Shown here piece by piece: positions 25,269-34,642 of a stretch of DNA of 64,000 bases. Origin of the DNA: Fructobacillus broussonetiae (GTDB lineage: Bacteria; Bacillota; Bacilli; Lactobacillales; Lactobacillaceae); contig NZ_JAAMFK010000005.1 of the NCBI RefSeq assembly GCF_018437275.1, positions 1-64,000 on the forward strand, in the 5' to 3' direction. Under the pieces are notes generated by a model that saw only the letters and a list, made by a program, of their open reading frames with translations, searched no databases and was not told the DNA's origin. The position numbers and the translations under genes are program-made. Positions within the stretch are counted from its first letter, which is position 1; the number at the start of each line of letters is the position of its first letter.

Positions 25269-26012
25269 TTAAAAAATCATGTTCAAACCAAAGTAAATGA
25301 TGACGACACCCATCAAGATACCGAGGAACTTGTTGAACTTCTCGGTGTTCAAACGTCCCATGACGAGTGGTGTCAGGATTGAACCAATGATGCCACCAAT
25401 CATCAGGTAGAGACCGGCGGTGTAAGAAATTGGCGAACCTGCCACGAGGTGGCTACCGAGTCCGACAACGGCCAACGCCCAGAGGACGTAGGTTGTCGTT
25501 CCGGCAACCCGGATGGATGGAATGCCAATGATGGAAAGGCCGGCCGTCGTGGCAGAACCACCTGAGAGGCCACCGAAACCGACCATGAGGCCGGACAAAA
25601 AGCCAAAGCCCATGGCGGTGTTTTGTGACTTGTCATCGGCGTTATCCGTTGTTTTCTTACCGCGAATCTTCTTCACTAGCACGATGCTTCCCATCACGAT
25701 AAAAAGCGTTCCAACCATGAGTTGGTAAACACGAGTGGGAATGAACTGACCGATGTAGGTTCCGATCACAATTCCTGGCAGGGCAGCCAAGATCATGCGG
25801 TTTCCCACTTTTAATTCGATGTTCTTCAACTTCAGCTGGGTCATGAATCCAGAGAAGAGGGCGAAAACGGCGATGAAGAGTGACGTTGGCACCGCCATCT
25901 TCGTTGACATGCCCATCGTGGCCGTGAGCACACCCAAGTAGAAGGTTGCGCCACCACCACCGATTAAGGTCACGAAACAGCCGATAAGAAAGCCGTAAAA
26001 GATGATATCCAT
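25269..26012 (-). CDS. TauE/SafE-family anion permease
   Basis: A 247-residue membrane protein with about eight helices, of the TauE/SafE (sulfite exporter/DUF81) family. The two internal half-repeats are visible as LIGGGGATFYLGVLTATMG near the N-terminus and MVGFGGLSGGSATTAGLSIIG in the middle. Members move sulfite, sulfoacetate or other small organic anions, and the substrate is usually unknown. The start at 26012 has GGAGTATTAAA before it. It shares the bidirectional terminator with the facing gene. It stands alone, with no sulfur-metabolism gene nearby. Confidence 0.88.
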   Translation of the reverse strand: MDIIFYGFLIGCFVTLIGGGGATFYLGVLTATMGMSTKMAVPTSLFIAVFALFSGFMTQLKLKNIELKVGNRMILAALPGIVIGTYIGQFIPTRVYQLMVGTLFIVMGSIVLVKKIRGKKTTDNADDKSQNTAMGFGFLSGLMVGFGGLSGGSATTAGLSIIGIPSIRVAGTTTYVLWALAVVGLGSHLVAGSPISYTAGLYLMIGGIIGSILTPLVMGRLNTEKFNKFLGILMGVVIIYFGLNMIF

Positions 26013-26138
26013 TTTAATACTCCTAAATAAAAGACTTGGTTAAAAACCGATATTTCTAGTCTAGCACTTTTTTGACTTTTATAAGGAAAAAAGCGTGTTG
26101 TTGAAAGAAGGAAAAGGCGGATCCTAATTCAGGGCAAC

Positions 26139-26168
26139 AAAAAAGCCCCGCCGGAAAACCGGTGGAGC
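26139..26168 (-). terminator. Rho-independent terminator after the Nudix gene
   Basis: On the minus strand GCTCCACCGG, loop TTTT and CCGGCGGGGC, followed by six T. Confidence 0.88.
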
Positions 26169-26176
26169 AATTCATG

Positions 26177-26686
26177 TTAGCCCTTCTTTGGTTCGCGCAA
26201 CCAAGGACGGTCTGATTCTTCGTTTTCCGTGAGGACGCGTTCGAGCGTGTTCTGTGCGGCGGGCACGAACATCTTTGGACGTGGGTTAACGGCCACGAAT
26301 TCGCAGGCAAGCGTTTCGGTTCCGTCGGCCTTCATGTTCTTGACGTCTTCGCCGTCCTTCAACTTGACCTCTAAGCCCATTGAAATCGTTTCCTGTGCGT
26401 CGCCCCATGAGTTCTTTGGGTTCACGTGGGTGGCAATTCCGAGCAAACGAACCACTTCGACGTCCAAGTTTGTTTCTTCCTTGAATTCGCGGACAACGGC
26501 CTGCATTGGGGAGTCACCGTATTCGAGGAAGCCACCTGGGAAACCGTAACCAACTTCGGAGTCGCCACGCTTTTCCAGGAGAATTTCGGTGCGGTCTTCG
26601 TTAAAGAGAACCCCGAAGGCGGAGTTGAAAATCATGCCTTCGTGTCCGACCTTAGCACGCATGCGTGCGATGTAATTTTGTTCCAT
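26177..26686 (-). CDS. Nudix hydrolase
   Basis: About 169 residues. The Nudix box is complete: G-x5-E-x7-REx2EEx-type, seen as GGFLEYGDSPMQAVVREFKE then ET. Members hydrolyse nucleoside diphosphates linked to another group; the MutT, ADP-ribose or other preference cannot be told. GMIFNSAFGVLFNEDRTEIL gives the first strand of the fold. I chose the start at 26686 (MEQNYIARMRA) because AGAAGG precedes it at good spacing; the frame stays open upstream to 26752. It is monocistronic, divergent from tgt, with a private terminator. Confidence 0.9.
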   Translation of the reverse strand: MEQNYIARMRAKVGHEGMIFNSAFGVLFNEDRTEILLEKRGDSEVGYGFPGGFLEYGDSPMQAVVREFKEETNLDVEVVRLLGIATHVNPKNSWGDAQETISMGLEVKLKDGEDVKNMKADGTETLACEFVAVNPRPKMFVPAAQNTLERVLTENEESDRPWLREPKKG

Positions 26687-26872
26687 GATGGCCTTCTTTC
26701 TAATCGTTTTAACTGGGGCTATCATACCGCGGACGGGTTTGACTTTCAACACATTAAAGGTCGTAAAGAGCCTATAAAAGTCAAAACCGAGGGCGATTGC
26801 CTGGCTACACCTCGGACCAAGGCGGGCACCATGTTATACTATTAGTAGAAAATTATTCGAGTAGGTGAGCTT

Positions 26873-28090
26873 ATGAGCCAGAAAAAACCAGCCGTTTGGT
26901 ACGAACATTTGCATACAGAAAAGGACACGGGCGCCCGCCGTGGCCGTTTGCACACGCCTCACGGAACCTTTGAAACGCCGATGTTCATGCCCGTCGGCAC
27001 GCAGGGGGCAGTGAAAGGGGTCGATAACCGCACCCTAAAGGAAATTGGCTCTCAGTTCATCCTGGCCAACACCTACCATCTCTGGGTACGTCCCGGGGAT
27101 GAGTTGATTGCAAAGGCCGGTGGCCTCCACAAGTACATGGGCTGGGACCAGGCCATCCTGACGGACTCTGGCGGTTTCCAGGTCTTTTCTTTGGCGAAAG
27201 CACGGAAGCTCACCGAAGAGGGAGCAACCTTCAAAAACCACGTGAACGGTGACAAGATGTTCTTATCACCCGAAGTGGCCATGCGCATTCAAAACAACCT
27301 TGGTTCCGACATCATGATGCAGTTGGACGAGGCCATTCCGTACTTTGAAACCTACGAGTACGTGCGCGATTCGATGCGCCGTTCCCTGCGTTGGGCACAG
27401 CGGGCCAAGGACTACCATAAGAAGACGGATACCCAGGCTTTGTTCGGGATCGTCCAGGGAGCTGGTTTCCGCGACTTGCGAACGGAATCGGCCAAGGAAC
27501 TCGTGAAAATGGACCTGCCGGGATACGCCGTCGGTGGTTTGTCCGTGGGTGAGTCCAAGAAGGAAATGAACCGTGTCTTGGACTTTACCATGCCGCTTTT
27601 GCCAGAAGACAAGCCTCGCTACTTGATGGGGGTTGCCGCGCCGGATTCACTGATTGATTCCGTCATTCGCGGAATCGACATGTTTGACTGTGTCTTGCCA
27701 ACGCGCATCGCACGAAAGGGAACGCTCATGACCAAGCACGGCCGGGTCGTGATTAAGAACGCCAAGTACAAGGATGACTTCTCACCAATCGACCCCGATT
27801 TGACCTATTATTCGGATAACCCAATTCGAAAGGAACAGTTTGGTAACCGTGCCCAGTATGATTTGCCGGACTACAGCCCGTACCAGAATCTTTCTCGTTC
27901 CTACCTGCACCACCTCTTTAATGCCAACGAACGACTCGGTGAGCAGATTGCTTCCGAGCACAACCTGCGTTATCTTCTCCACTTAATGGAAGAAATGCGA
28001 AAAGCGATTGAAGAGGACCGCTTGCTCGAATTCCGTAAGCAGGTACTCGAAGATTATGGGTATAACAAAAAGAATGCTCGACTTTTTTAA
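26873..28090 (+). CDS. tgt: Queuine tRNA-ribosyltransferase, without the canonical zinc-binding cysteines
   Basis: A 405-residue TIM-barrel enzyme exchanging guanine for preQ1 at position 34 of GUN-anticodon tRNAs. Active-site blocks are intact: [16 protein letters not shown], the [12 protein letters not shown] and AVGGLSVGE motifs, and the nucleophile Asp region [12 protein letters not shown] followed by [12 protein letters not shown]. Normal bacterial Tgt binds structural zinc with C-x-C-x2-C and a His about 25 residues on. Here the same place, just before [11 protein letters not shown], reads PDYSPY (residues 332-337): the three Cys are Pro332, Tyr334 and Tyr337. About 20 extra residues (around 311-331) precede it, which explains the length above the usual 370-385. 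The only Cys is in MFDCVLP. yajC follows after 42 bp, the conserved tgt-yajC order. Confidence 0.93.
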   Translation: MSQKKPAVWYEHLHTEKDTGARRGRLHTPHGTFETPMFMPVGTQGAVKGVDNRTLKEIGSQFILANTYHLWVRPGDELIAKAGGLHKYMGWDQAILTDSGGFQVFSLAKARKLTEEGATFKNHVNGDKMFLSPEVAMRIQNNLGSDIMMQLDEAIPYFETYEYVRDSMRRSLRWAQRAKDYHKKTDTQALFGIVQGAGFRDLRTESAKELVKMDLPGYAVGGLSVGESKKEMNRVLDFTMPLLPEDKPRYLMGVAAPDSLIDSVIRGIDMFDCVLPTRIARKGTLMTKHGRVVIKNAKYKDDFSPIDPDLTYYSDNPIRKEQFGNRAQYDLPDYSPYQNLSRSYLHHLFNANERLGEQIASEHNLRYLLHLMEEMRKAIEEDRLLEFRKQVLEDYGYNKKNARLF

Positions 28091-28132
28091 AAGTCTGTTA
28101 CAATAGTTAAAACGAAAAAAGGAAGTATACAC

Positions 28133-28444
28133 ATGCAAAACATGATTTTGCCATTGATCATCGTCGTTGTGATGGTCTTTTGGATGACTCGCACGCAAAA
28201 GAAGCAACAAGCACGCCAAGCGGAAATGCGTAACCAAATGCAAAAGGGTTCTGACGTTGTGACCATTGGTGGTCTCCACGCCAAGATCGACGCAGTGAAC
28301 GAAGAAGCTAAGACGGTTGATTTGAACTGCGAAGGTGTTATCTTGACTTTTGATATGCAAGCTATCCGTTCTGTGAAGAACGCTGAAGCTGCTAAGCCTG
28401 CTGAAGAAGCACCTGAACAAACTGAAGAAAAGAAGGAAGACTAA
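28133..28444 (+). CDS. yajC: Preprotein translocase accessory subunit YajC
   Basis: A 103-residue protein with one N-terminal membrane helix (residues 3-17, MILPLIIVVVMVFWM) then a basic linker (TRTQKKQQARQAEMRNQ). The YajC beta-domain follows (GSDVVTIGGLHAKIDAVNEE). The C-terminal 25 residues are Glu/Ala-rich. YajC associates with SecDF in some bacteria; secDF is not in this window. GGAAG lies before ATG. A TTACAAT -10 at about 28096 may add expression independent of tgt. Confidence 0.93.
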   Translation: MQNMILPLIIVVVMVFWMTRTQKKQQARQAEMRNQMQKGSDVVTIGGLHAKIDAVNEEAKTVDLNCEGVILTFDMQAIRSVKNAEAAKPAEEAPEQTEEKKED

Positions 28445-28452
28445 GTCTTTCT

Positions 28453-28476
28453 GGTCCGCTTAGGCGGACCTTTTTT
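28453..28476 (+). terminator. Rho-independent terminator after yajC
   Basis: GGTCCGC, loop TTAG and GCGGACC, followed by six T. The next 215 bp up to the ABC genes hold no gene. Confidence 0.95.
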
Positions 28477-28592
28477 GTTCTGAAAAGGGAATCTGTAGTG
28501 CTTCTTTTGAAATGATTCTTACCGTCTTTTTACCTCTTTTTTAAATCGTGGTCAGAATATGAAAAATGCCCCATTTTTAGAGCGGATTTTTA

Positions 28593-28621
28593 CTTTCATT
28601 TTTACTTTAAAGCGTTATACT
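28593..28621 (+). promoter_or_regulatory. Promoter for the ABC exporter operon
   Basis: CTTTCA (28593-28598), a 17-bp spacer and TATACT (28616-28621). A near-repeat TTTTTACTTT occurs twice around the -35. About 70 nt of leader precede the gene. Confidence 0.45.
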
Positions 28622-28691
28622 GTACCAATATAAAAGGGCTGCTTTTGAAAAGTGGTCCTGAATTTTTTCTGATAGCAATTGGAGAATTACC

Positions 28692-30455
28692 ATGTCTTTA
28701 CTACTTCAATACGTGAAACCATACTGGAAAAAAGCAACGCTTGCCGCCTTGTCCGTTGTGACCATGGCGCTGGCCGCTTTAATCCAACCCCAGTTTTTGA
28801 GCAAAATCATGGAAGCCATCATCAACGATGATAACCAGGTTGTGCTCACAAACGGGGCTTTTTTGCTCGGCCTGGCCCTCATCGGAATGGTCGCTGGAAT
28901 CTCTGGGACCTACTTCTCATCTCGTGTTTCCCAGTCGGTGGCCGCTGACATTCGCGCCGCTGAATACGAAAAGATTCAGTCCTTCTCACTGGAGCAGGTG
29001 CAGTCTTACACGTCAGCCAACCTCGTGGTCCGTCTGACAAACGACGTGAACCAGATTCAACAGCTCGTCATGCAGATTCTGCAGTCGGTTCTTCGTGTGC
29101 CCATTCTCTTGGTCGGCGCCATCGTCCTGTCCATCTGGACGATTCCAAGTCTCTGGTGGGTCGTGCTCTTGATGATTGTTTTGATCATCGCTTCTTCTGG
29201 TCGCATCTTTTCTATCATGGGGAAGTCCTTCCAGAAGATTCAGAACCTGATTGATCAAAACAACACGTTGGCCCAAGAAAACCTGGCTGGTGTTCGTGTC
29301 GTGAAGTCCTTTAACCAGCAAGCAAACGAGGAAAAAGGTTTCTCCGACAACACCCAGGAGCTGACCGATGTGAACCAAAAGATTGGTTACCTCTTCAACT
29401 TGATGTTCCCAATCTTCATGTTGATTTCATACGCTGCCATCATGATGGCACTTCTGATGATTTCAGGCTCTGTTGTGAAGCATCCCGAACAGCTGGCGAA
29501 AATCACACCTTTCATCACCTACCTGAACCAGATTTTGATGGGGCTTATGATGATGGGGATGATTTCAACGATCACCTCGCGTGGTTTCGTTTCCTTGAAG
29601 CGAATCGGTGCGGTGTTGGCTGAAAAGACGGATGATAAAGTCAAACCCGAACGTGATTCATTGGCTACTACTTCAGATGAAAAAAAGGCCGGTAGCGACG
29701 AATTCTTAACCCAGGGTCTCTCTGTTTCTAACCTCGACTTTGCTTACCAAGACGCCGATGAAAACACGTTGACGGACATCTCCTTTGACTTGGCCGCCGG
29801 CCAAACGCTCGGTGTTGTTGGTTCAACAGGTTCTGGTAAGTCGACGTTGGCTCTTGTCTTGGCCCGCCTTTATCAAGCAAGCCGTGGACAAGTTGAAGTT
29901 GACGGGGTGGATATCAACAAGATTAACTCAAAAGAGTGGCGAAACGGTGTCTCAATTGTCATGCAAAAGCCCGTGCTATTCTCCGGCTCCATCCGCAAAA
30001 ACTTGCAGATGGGAAAGGATGACGCAACAGACGAAGAGCTAAACGCCGCGGTGGAAGCCGCCCAAGCGGCCGACTTTGTCAACCAGTACCCAGACGGTTT
30101 GGACCACGAGATTTCAGAGCGTTCCGCCAACTTGTCCGGTGGACAAAAGCAACGCCTGTCACTGGCTCGCGCTTTGGTCAAGAAGCCTCGTCTTTTGATC
30201 TTAGACGATTCAACTTCTGCTTTGGACGCCCGCTCCGAAAAGCGCGTCCAAGACATTTTGGAAGCAGATTACGGTCAGACAACCAAGGTCATTATCGCCG
30301 AAAAGATTGCTTCCATCATTCACGCTGACCAGATTCTCGTCTTAGACGAGGGGCGCGTGGTTGGCCAGGGAAGCCACAAGGAATTGCTAAAGAGCAGTTC
30401 CCTTTACCAAGAAATTTTTGAAAGTCAGAAGGGAAAGGAGCAAAAGCATGACTAA
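28692..30455 (+). CDS. ABC exporter half-transporter, degenerate-site subunit
   Basis: A 587-residue fusion of six membrane helices (about residues 15-310) and an ATPase domain, of the BmrCD/LmrCD type. The Walker A is GSTGSGKSTL (about residue 375), the signature LSGGQKQR is canonical, and the Walker B is LLILDDSTSALD. The residue after the Walker B Asp, normally catalytic Glu, is Asp, and the switch His is Glu (IIAEKIASI). The site formed by this Walker A/B with the partner's signature is therefore non-catalytic, as in other heterodimeric exporters. It probably exports drugs or lipids. GGAG precedes ATG 28692. Its 3' end overlaps the partner gene by 8 nt. Confidence 0.93.
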   Translation: MSLLLQYVKPYWKKATLAALSVVTMALAALIQPQFLSKIMEAIINDDNQVVLTNGAFLLGLALIGMVAGISGTYFSSRVSQSVAADIRAAEYEKIQSFSLEQVQSYTSANLVVRLTNDVNQIQQLVMQILQSVLRVPILLVGAIVLSIWTIPSLWWVVLLMIVLIIASSGRIFSIMGKSFQKIQNLIDQNNTLAQENLAGVRVVKSFNQQANEEKGFSDNTQELTDVNQKIGYLFNLMFPIFMLISYAAIMMALLMISGSVVKHPEQLAKITPFITYLNQILMGLMMMGMISTITSRGFVSLKRIGAVLAEKTDDKVKPERDSLATTSDEKKAGSDEFLTQGLSVSNLDFAYQDADENTLTDISFDLAAGQTLGVVGSTGSGKSTLALVLARLYQASRGQVEVDGVDINKINSKEWRNGVSIVMQKPVLFSGSIRKNLQMGKDDATDEELNAAVEAAQAADFVNQYPDGLDHEISERSANLSGGQKQRLSLARALVKKPRLLILDDSTSALDARSEKRVQDILEADYGQTTKVIIAEKIASIIHADQILVLDEGRVVGQGSHKELLKSSSLYQEIFESQKGKEQKHD

Positions 30456-32220
30456 GTTGAAGACAGCCATCCAATACTTCTTTTCCTACTTGAAGCCATA
30501 CTGGAAGGGCCTCCTGGTTGCTATGGCCATGGTCGGCCTCGGAACCTACGCCCAGATCAAGGCGCCCCTTTACATGGGAGACGCCGTCGCCGATTTGGCC
30601 CGCTACGTGACCGATTCCTTTACGCCAGGTAAGACGGCCTCATTGTCGGACTTCTACCAGGCCTTGATTGGGATGGGGGCCTTCTACCTCCTCACTGAAT
30701 TCGGCCTCGTGGTCTCCGGTTTTATCACTTCAAAGATTTCATCGAACTCCGTTGGAAACATGCGAAAGGGCCTCTTCGGCAAGCTTCAAAAGCTGCCGGT
30801 TGCCTACTTCGATAAGCACCAGGACGGAAAAATCCTCTCCTTGTTCACCTCTGATTTGGACAACGTGTTCAACGCGATGAACCAGGGTGTCTTCCAAATC
30901 TTCTCCCAGGGACTGTTGTTCCTCGGTATCATTTGGATGATGATGGCCAAGTCGCTGACGATGGCCCTCGTTACCATGGCTCTGTCACCGGTCGCCATCC
31001 TTGTTTCTTTCTTCATCATGAAGAAGGCGCGTCAGCAGATTGAAATTCAGCAGGCCGCCACGGGGGAGCTGAACGGCTACATCAACGAGCAGTTGGCCGG
31101 GCAGGCCGTCCTCCTCGCTGAAGGGCGCGAGCAAGAATCCATTGATACTTTCCGTCCATACAACGAAAAGGTGCGTGAAGCCACGCAGAAGGGCCAGTTC
31201 TACTCAGGACTTTTGTCTCCTTTGATGCAAGGGTTCTCCCTCTTAAACTTGGCGATTGTCATCTTCTTCGGATCATGGCTCGTCTTGCACAACGGGATGG
31301 ACAAGGCGACGGGTCTTTCCTTGGTCGTTGTCTTTGTTACTTACTCCCAGCAGTACTTCCAGCCCATCTCTCAAATCACAGCCATCTACAATCCTTTGCA
31401 GTTGGCAGTAACGGGGGCTAACCGAATCACTGACGTCCTGAAAAAGGATGAGGAGAAGGACACGGGAAAGGCTATTGCCGGGCCATTGGAAGAAGGTGTT
31501 TCACTACAACACGTCGACTTCGCCTACCAACCCGACCGGCCAATTTTGAAGGACGTTTCCATTGACGTGAAGAAGGGACAAATGGTCGCCCTTGTCGGAC
31601 CAACCGGTTCCGGAAAGACAACCGTCATGAACCTTTTGAATCGTTTCTATGATTTGAACGGGGGAAAGGTCCTCTACGATGGGCAACCTCTGAACAGCTT
31701 CACGCTGGAATCTTTGCGTAATCGCGTTGGTATCGTTTTGCAGGAATCCGTGATTTTCTCAAAGACGATTTTTGAAAACATTGCATACGGAAAGCCGGAT
31801 GCGACCCAAGAGGAAGTGGAAGCAGCCGCAAAGCAGGCCAACATCCACGACTTCATCATGACCTTGAAGGACGGTTACCAAACCAAGGTGACCGGTGCCG
31901 ATAATCTCTTCTCAACTGGTCAAAAGCAATTGCTTTCAATTGCCCGTACAATTTTAACGAATCCCGATTTGTTGATTTTGGACGAGGCCACGGCCAACGT
32001 CGATACGGTGACCGAAGAAAAGATTCAGGCCGCCATGGAAAACGTGATGAAGGACCGCACGTCCTTTGTCATTGCCCACCGCTTGAAGACCATCTTGTCT
32101 GCGGACGTGATTGTTGTCTTGAAGGACGGCCAGGTTATCGAGCAGGGAAGCCACCAAGAATTGCTCGATCAAAAGGGCTTCTACAGTGAGCTTTACTACA
32201 ACCAAATGGTATTTGAATAA
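30448..32220 (+). CDS. ABC exporter half-transporter, catalytic-site subunit
   Basis: A 590-residue partner with the same layout: six helices and an ATPase domain. The Walker A is GPTGSGKTTV (about residue 381), the Walker B has the catalytic Glu (LLILDEATANVD) and the switch His is present (VIAHRL). Its own signature motif is degenerate: FSTGQ in place of LSGGQ. Together with the first subunit this gives one standard and one degenerate ATP site. ATG 30448 with AAAGGAG was chosen; the frame's earlier start at 30418 lies within the first gene. The two genes form a unit closed by the terminator at 32227. Confidence 0.93.
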   Translation: MTKLKTAIQYFFSYLKPYWKGLLVAMAMVGLGTYAQIKAPLYMGDAVADLARYVTDSFTPGKTASLSDFYQALIGMGAFYLLTEFGLVVSGFITSKISSNSVGNMRKGLFGKLQKLPVAYFDKHQDGKILSLFTSDLDNVFNAMNQGVFQIFSQGLLFLGIIWMMMAKSLTMALVTMALSPVAILVSFFIMKKARQQIEIQQAATGELNGYINEQLAGQAVLLAEGREQESIDTFRPYNEKVREATQKGQFYSGLLSPLMQGFSLLNLAIVIFFGSWLVLHNGMDKATGLSLVVVFVTYSQQYFQPISQITAIYNPLQLAVTGANRITDVLKKDEEKDTGKAIAGPLEEGVSLQHVDFAYQPDRPILKDVSIDVKKGQMVALVGPTGSGKTTVMNLLNRFYDLNGGKVLYDGQPLNSFTLESLRNRVGIVLQESVIFSKTIFENIAYGKPDATQEEVEAAAKQANIHDFIMTLKDGYQTKVTGADNLFSTGQKQLLSIARTILTNPDLLILDEATANVDTVTEEKIQAAMENVMKDRTSFVIAHRLKTILSADVIVVLKDGQVIEQGSHQELLDQKGFYSELYYNQMVFE

Positions 32221-32226
32221 GGCTTT

Positions 32227-32257
32227 AAAGGAACCGGCAGAACTGCTGGTTCCTTTT
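32227..32257 (+). terminator. Rho-independent terminator after the ABC operon
   Basis: AAAGGAACCGGCAG, loop AA and CTGCTGGTTCCTTTT, with the T run merged into the 3' arm. Confidence 0.9.
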
Positions 32258-32278
32258 GGCTAGGACCTGGTAAAATGG

Positions 32279-32284
32279 TATAAT
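32279..32284 (+). promoter_or_regulatory. -10 box for the glycolipid/LTA operon
   Basis: TATAAT at 32279-32284, 45 bp before the first glycosyltransferase. The -35 is not clear. Confidence 0.5.
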
Positions 32285-32328
32285 AATAGCACTATGCTTA
32301 GATTTAGCGATATATTTGGAGGACAAGC

Positions 32329-33564
32329 ATGAAAGTTGGATTGTTTACGGATACTTATTTTCCGCAGGTTTCTGGTGTTGCTACCTCTATCCAAACATTA
32401 AAAGACGCGTTAGAAGAAGCCGGTCATTCGGTTTATATTTTTACAACAACGGATCCAAAGGTGGGAAAAGACGACCACGAAAAAAACATCTACCGTTTTT
32501 CTTCCCTTCCTTACTTCGGTTTTAAGGACCGTCGTTTAACTTTCCGTGGCTTGATTCAAGCCGTGGAAATTGCCCGTGAACTGGAATTAGACATTGTCCA
32601 CACCCAAACGGAGTTCTCACTCGGCTTGATTGGAAAGTACGTGGCTCGTCGCTTAAAGATTCCAGCCATTCACACTTACCACACGCAGTACGAAGACTAC
32701 ACGCACTACGTGGCAAAGGGGATGATTATTCGACCATCCGCCGTTTCCCACTTGGTGAAGGCTTATTTGAAGTCCATGGAAGGTTGTATTGCGCCATCTG
32801 AACGGGTGAAGGAAAGCTTGCTTTCCTATGGCGTTGACGATATCCCAATTCCCGTTATTCCAACCGGCGTTGCCATGAAGGAACTCGGCGAGGCGCAAAC
32901 GGACTTGCACGCGAAGTACAACATTAAACCCGGGACACCGGTGGTACTTTCACTTGGTCGTTTGGCCTTTGAAAAGAACATCACCATGACGATTTCAGCC
33001 TTCTCCGAAGTGCTGGAACAGGTCCCTGATGCCAAGCTCTTGATTGCGGGGGACGGTCCCGCCAAGAAGTCCTTGCAAGACCAGGTTGAAGACCTCGGAT
33101 TGCAGGATTCCATCATCTTTACGGGGATGATTGACCACGACGAAGTCGCAAACTACTACAAGTTGGCCTCTGTATTCGTGTCATCATCTGATTCCGAAAC
33201 CCAGGGGCTGACCTTCATTGAAGCCTTGGCCTGTGACCGACCATTCGTGGCTATCCACTCACCATACTTAGATAACTTGGTAACGGATTCAGCTATTGGA
33301 ACCCTGGTCGACGACTACGATGAGTTTTTGGATGCCGTGCTTGCATACTTGAAGCGTCCGCTGTCGAAGCAGGATGAAGAAGTGCGTCAGCACGCTGTGA
33401 AAAACGTTGATGCGGCAACCTTTGAAAAGCGCGTCTTCGACTTTTACGAACAAGTCATTAACGATTATCAAAAAGACGAACAAGCAGACGATTCCGACCA
33501 GCTAAACGATGAAGAAATCGGTTATATCAAGCGACTCTTACGGAATCCTTTTAGGAGAAACTGA
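32329..33564 (+). CDS. Glycosyltransferase family 4, likely diacylglycerol glucosyltransferase (LafA-like)
   Basis: A 411-residue GT-B enzyme. The N-terminus MKVGLFTDTYFPQVSGVATS is typical of the lactic-acid-bacterial/Listeria enzyme that adds glucose to diacylglycerol at the inner membrane face to make the LTA glycolipid anchor. The nucleotide-sugar domain has LSLGRLAFEKN, LIAGDGPAKKSL and the E-x7-E motif in SSSDSETQGLTFIEALACDR. No membrane helix is present, so binding is peripheral. GGAGG precedes ATG 32329. It is followed without a gap by a second glycosyltransferase, a flippase-like gene, ykuJ and ltaS, supporting the role. The acidic C-terminus is followed by a basic patch (YIKRLLRNPFRRN) that may bind lipid. 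Confidence 0.88.
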   Translation: MKVGLFTDTYFPQVSGVATSIQTLKDALEEAGHSVYIFTTTDPKVGKDDHEKNIYRFSSLPYFGFKDRRLTFRGLIQAVEIARELELDIVHTQTEFSLGLIGKYVARRLKIPAIHTYHTQYEDYTHYVAKGMIIRPSAVSHLVKAYLKSMEGCIAPSERVKESLLSYGVDDIPIPVIPTGVAMKELGEAQTDLHAKYNIKPGTPVVLSLGRLAFEKNITMTISAFSEVLEQVPDAKLLIAGDGPAKKSLQDQVEDLGLQDSIIFTGMIDHDEVANYYKLASVFVSSSDSETQGLTFIEALACDRPFVAIHSPYLDNLVTDSAIGTLVDDYDEFLDAVLAYLKRPLSKQDEEVRQHAVKNVDAATFEKRVFDFYEQVINDYQKDEQADDSDQLNDEEIGYIKRLLRNPFRRN

Positions 33565-33565
33565 T

Positions 33566-34633
33566 TTGAAAGTTCTGTTATACTTCGAAAATCAAAATTT
33601 GATCGCCCAGTCCGGCATTGGGCGTGCCTTGCGTTTGCAGCAGGCCGCGCTTGGTCCCATCAAGGACGTCACCGTGACCACCGATCCAAAGTGTGAAGAC
33701 TACGACGTTTTGCACATCAACACTTACGGTGTCATGTCCATGTACATGGTGAAAAAGGCCAAGAAAATGGGCAAGAAGGTCGTTTACCACGCCCATTCAA
33801 CCTACGAGGATTTCCGAAATTCATTCTTCGGCTCCAATCTTTTAGCTCCCTTGTACAAGAAATACTTGATTGCTTTGTACAAGCAAGCCGATGCTTTGGT
33901 GACGCCCACGCCCTATTCCAAGTCACTCTTGGAAAACTATGGTTTGACCCAGCCCATCTACCCCGTTTCAAACGGAATTGATTTGGCCAAGTACGAACCA
34001 GATGAGTCAAAGATTCAGCTCTACAAGGATTACTTTGAAATCCAGGAGGGTCAAAAGGTCGTGATGTCCGTTGGGCTCTTCTTTGAGCGCAAGGGGCTCT
34101 TTGATTTTATCGAGCTCGCAAAGCGTCACCCTGAAATCACCTTTATCTGGTTCGGTCACACGAACATGGCCCTCGTTCCCCAAAAGGTACACCTGGCCAT
34201 CGATATGGCACCAAAGAACCTCCGTTTTCCTGGTTACATTTCAGGAGACATCATCAAGGGCGCCTTTGCCGGTGTCGATTTGTTCTTGTACCTTTCATTT
34301 GAAGAAACGGAAGGAATCGTTGTTTTGGAGGCACTTGCTTCCAAGCAGAAACTCTTGGTTCGCGATATTCCGGTCTATGACGGCTGGTTGAAGGACCAGG
34401 AAAACTGTTACAAAGCAAAGAACGTCGATGACTTCGACGCCCAAATGGAAGCCATTCTTGCGGGAGAGAAGAAGGATCTGACGGAAGCGGGGTACGAAGT
34501 AGCAAAAACCAAGGATTTGCACCAAGTTGGTCAAATCTTGGACAATGTCTACCGTGCTGTCTTAGAAGAAAGAACCCTGCCCCTAAACGAGCAAGGATCG
34601 GTCGCTTTGGACTGGTCGGATAACCAATCCTAA
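33566..34633 (+). CDS. Glycosyltransferase family 4, second glycolipid enzyme (LafB-like)
   Basis: A 355-residue GT-B enzyme beginning MKVLLYFENQNLIAQSGIGR, the SGIGRA-type start of the enzymes that add a second sugar to glucosyl-diacylglycerol. The sugar-nucleotide block SVGLFFERKGLFDFIELA and the E-x7-E motif SFEETEGIVVLEALASKQ are present. I chose the TTG start at 33566, 2 bp after the previous stop, with TTAGGAGAAAC upstream; the longer frame from 33509 would overlap the previous gene by 56 bp and lacks the family N-terminus. Tightly coupled to the first transferase. Which sugar is transferred is not known. Confidence 0.87.
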   Translation: MKVLLYFENQNLIAQSGIGRALRLQQAALGPIKDVTVTTDPKCEDYDVLHINTYGVMSMYMVKKAKKMGKKVVYHAHSTYEDFRNSFFGSNLLAPLYKKYLIALYKQADALVTPTPYSKSLLENYGLTQPIYPVSNGIDLAKYEPDESKIQLYKDYFEIQEGQKVVMSVGLFFERKGLFDFIELAKRHPEITFIWFGHTNMALVPQKVHLAIDMAPKNLRFPGYISGDIIKGAFAGVDLFLYLSFEETEGIVVLEALASKQKLLVRDIPVYDGWLKDQENCYKAKNVDDFDAQMEAILAGEKKDLTEAGYEVAKTKDLHQVGQILDNVYRAVLEERTLPLNEQGSVALDWSDNQS

Positions 34634-34642
34634 GGAGCGCAT

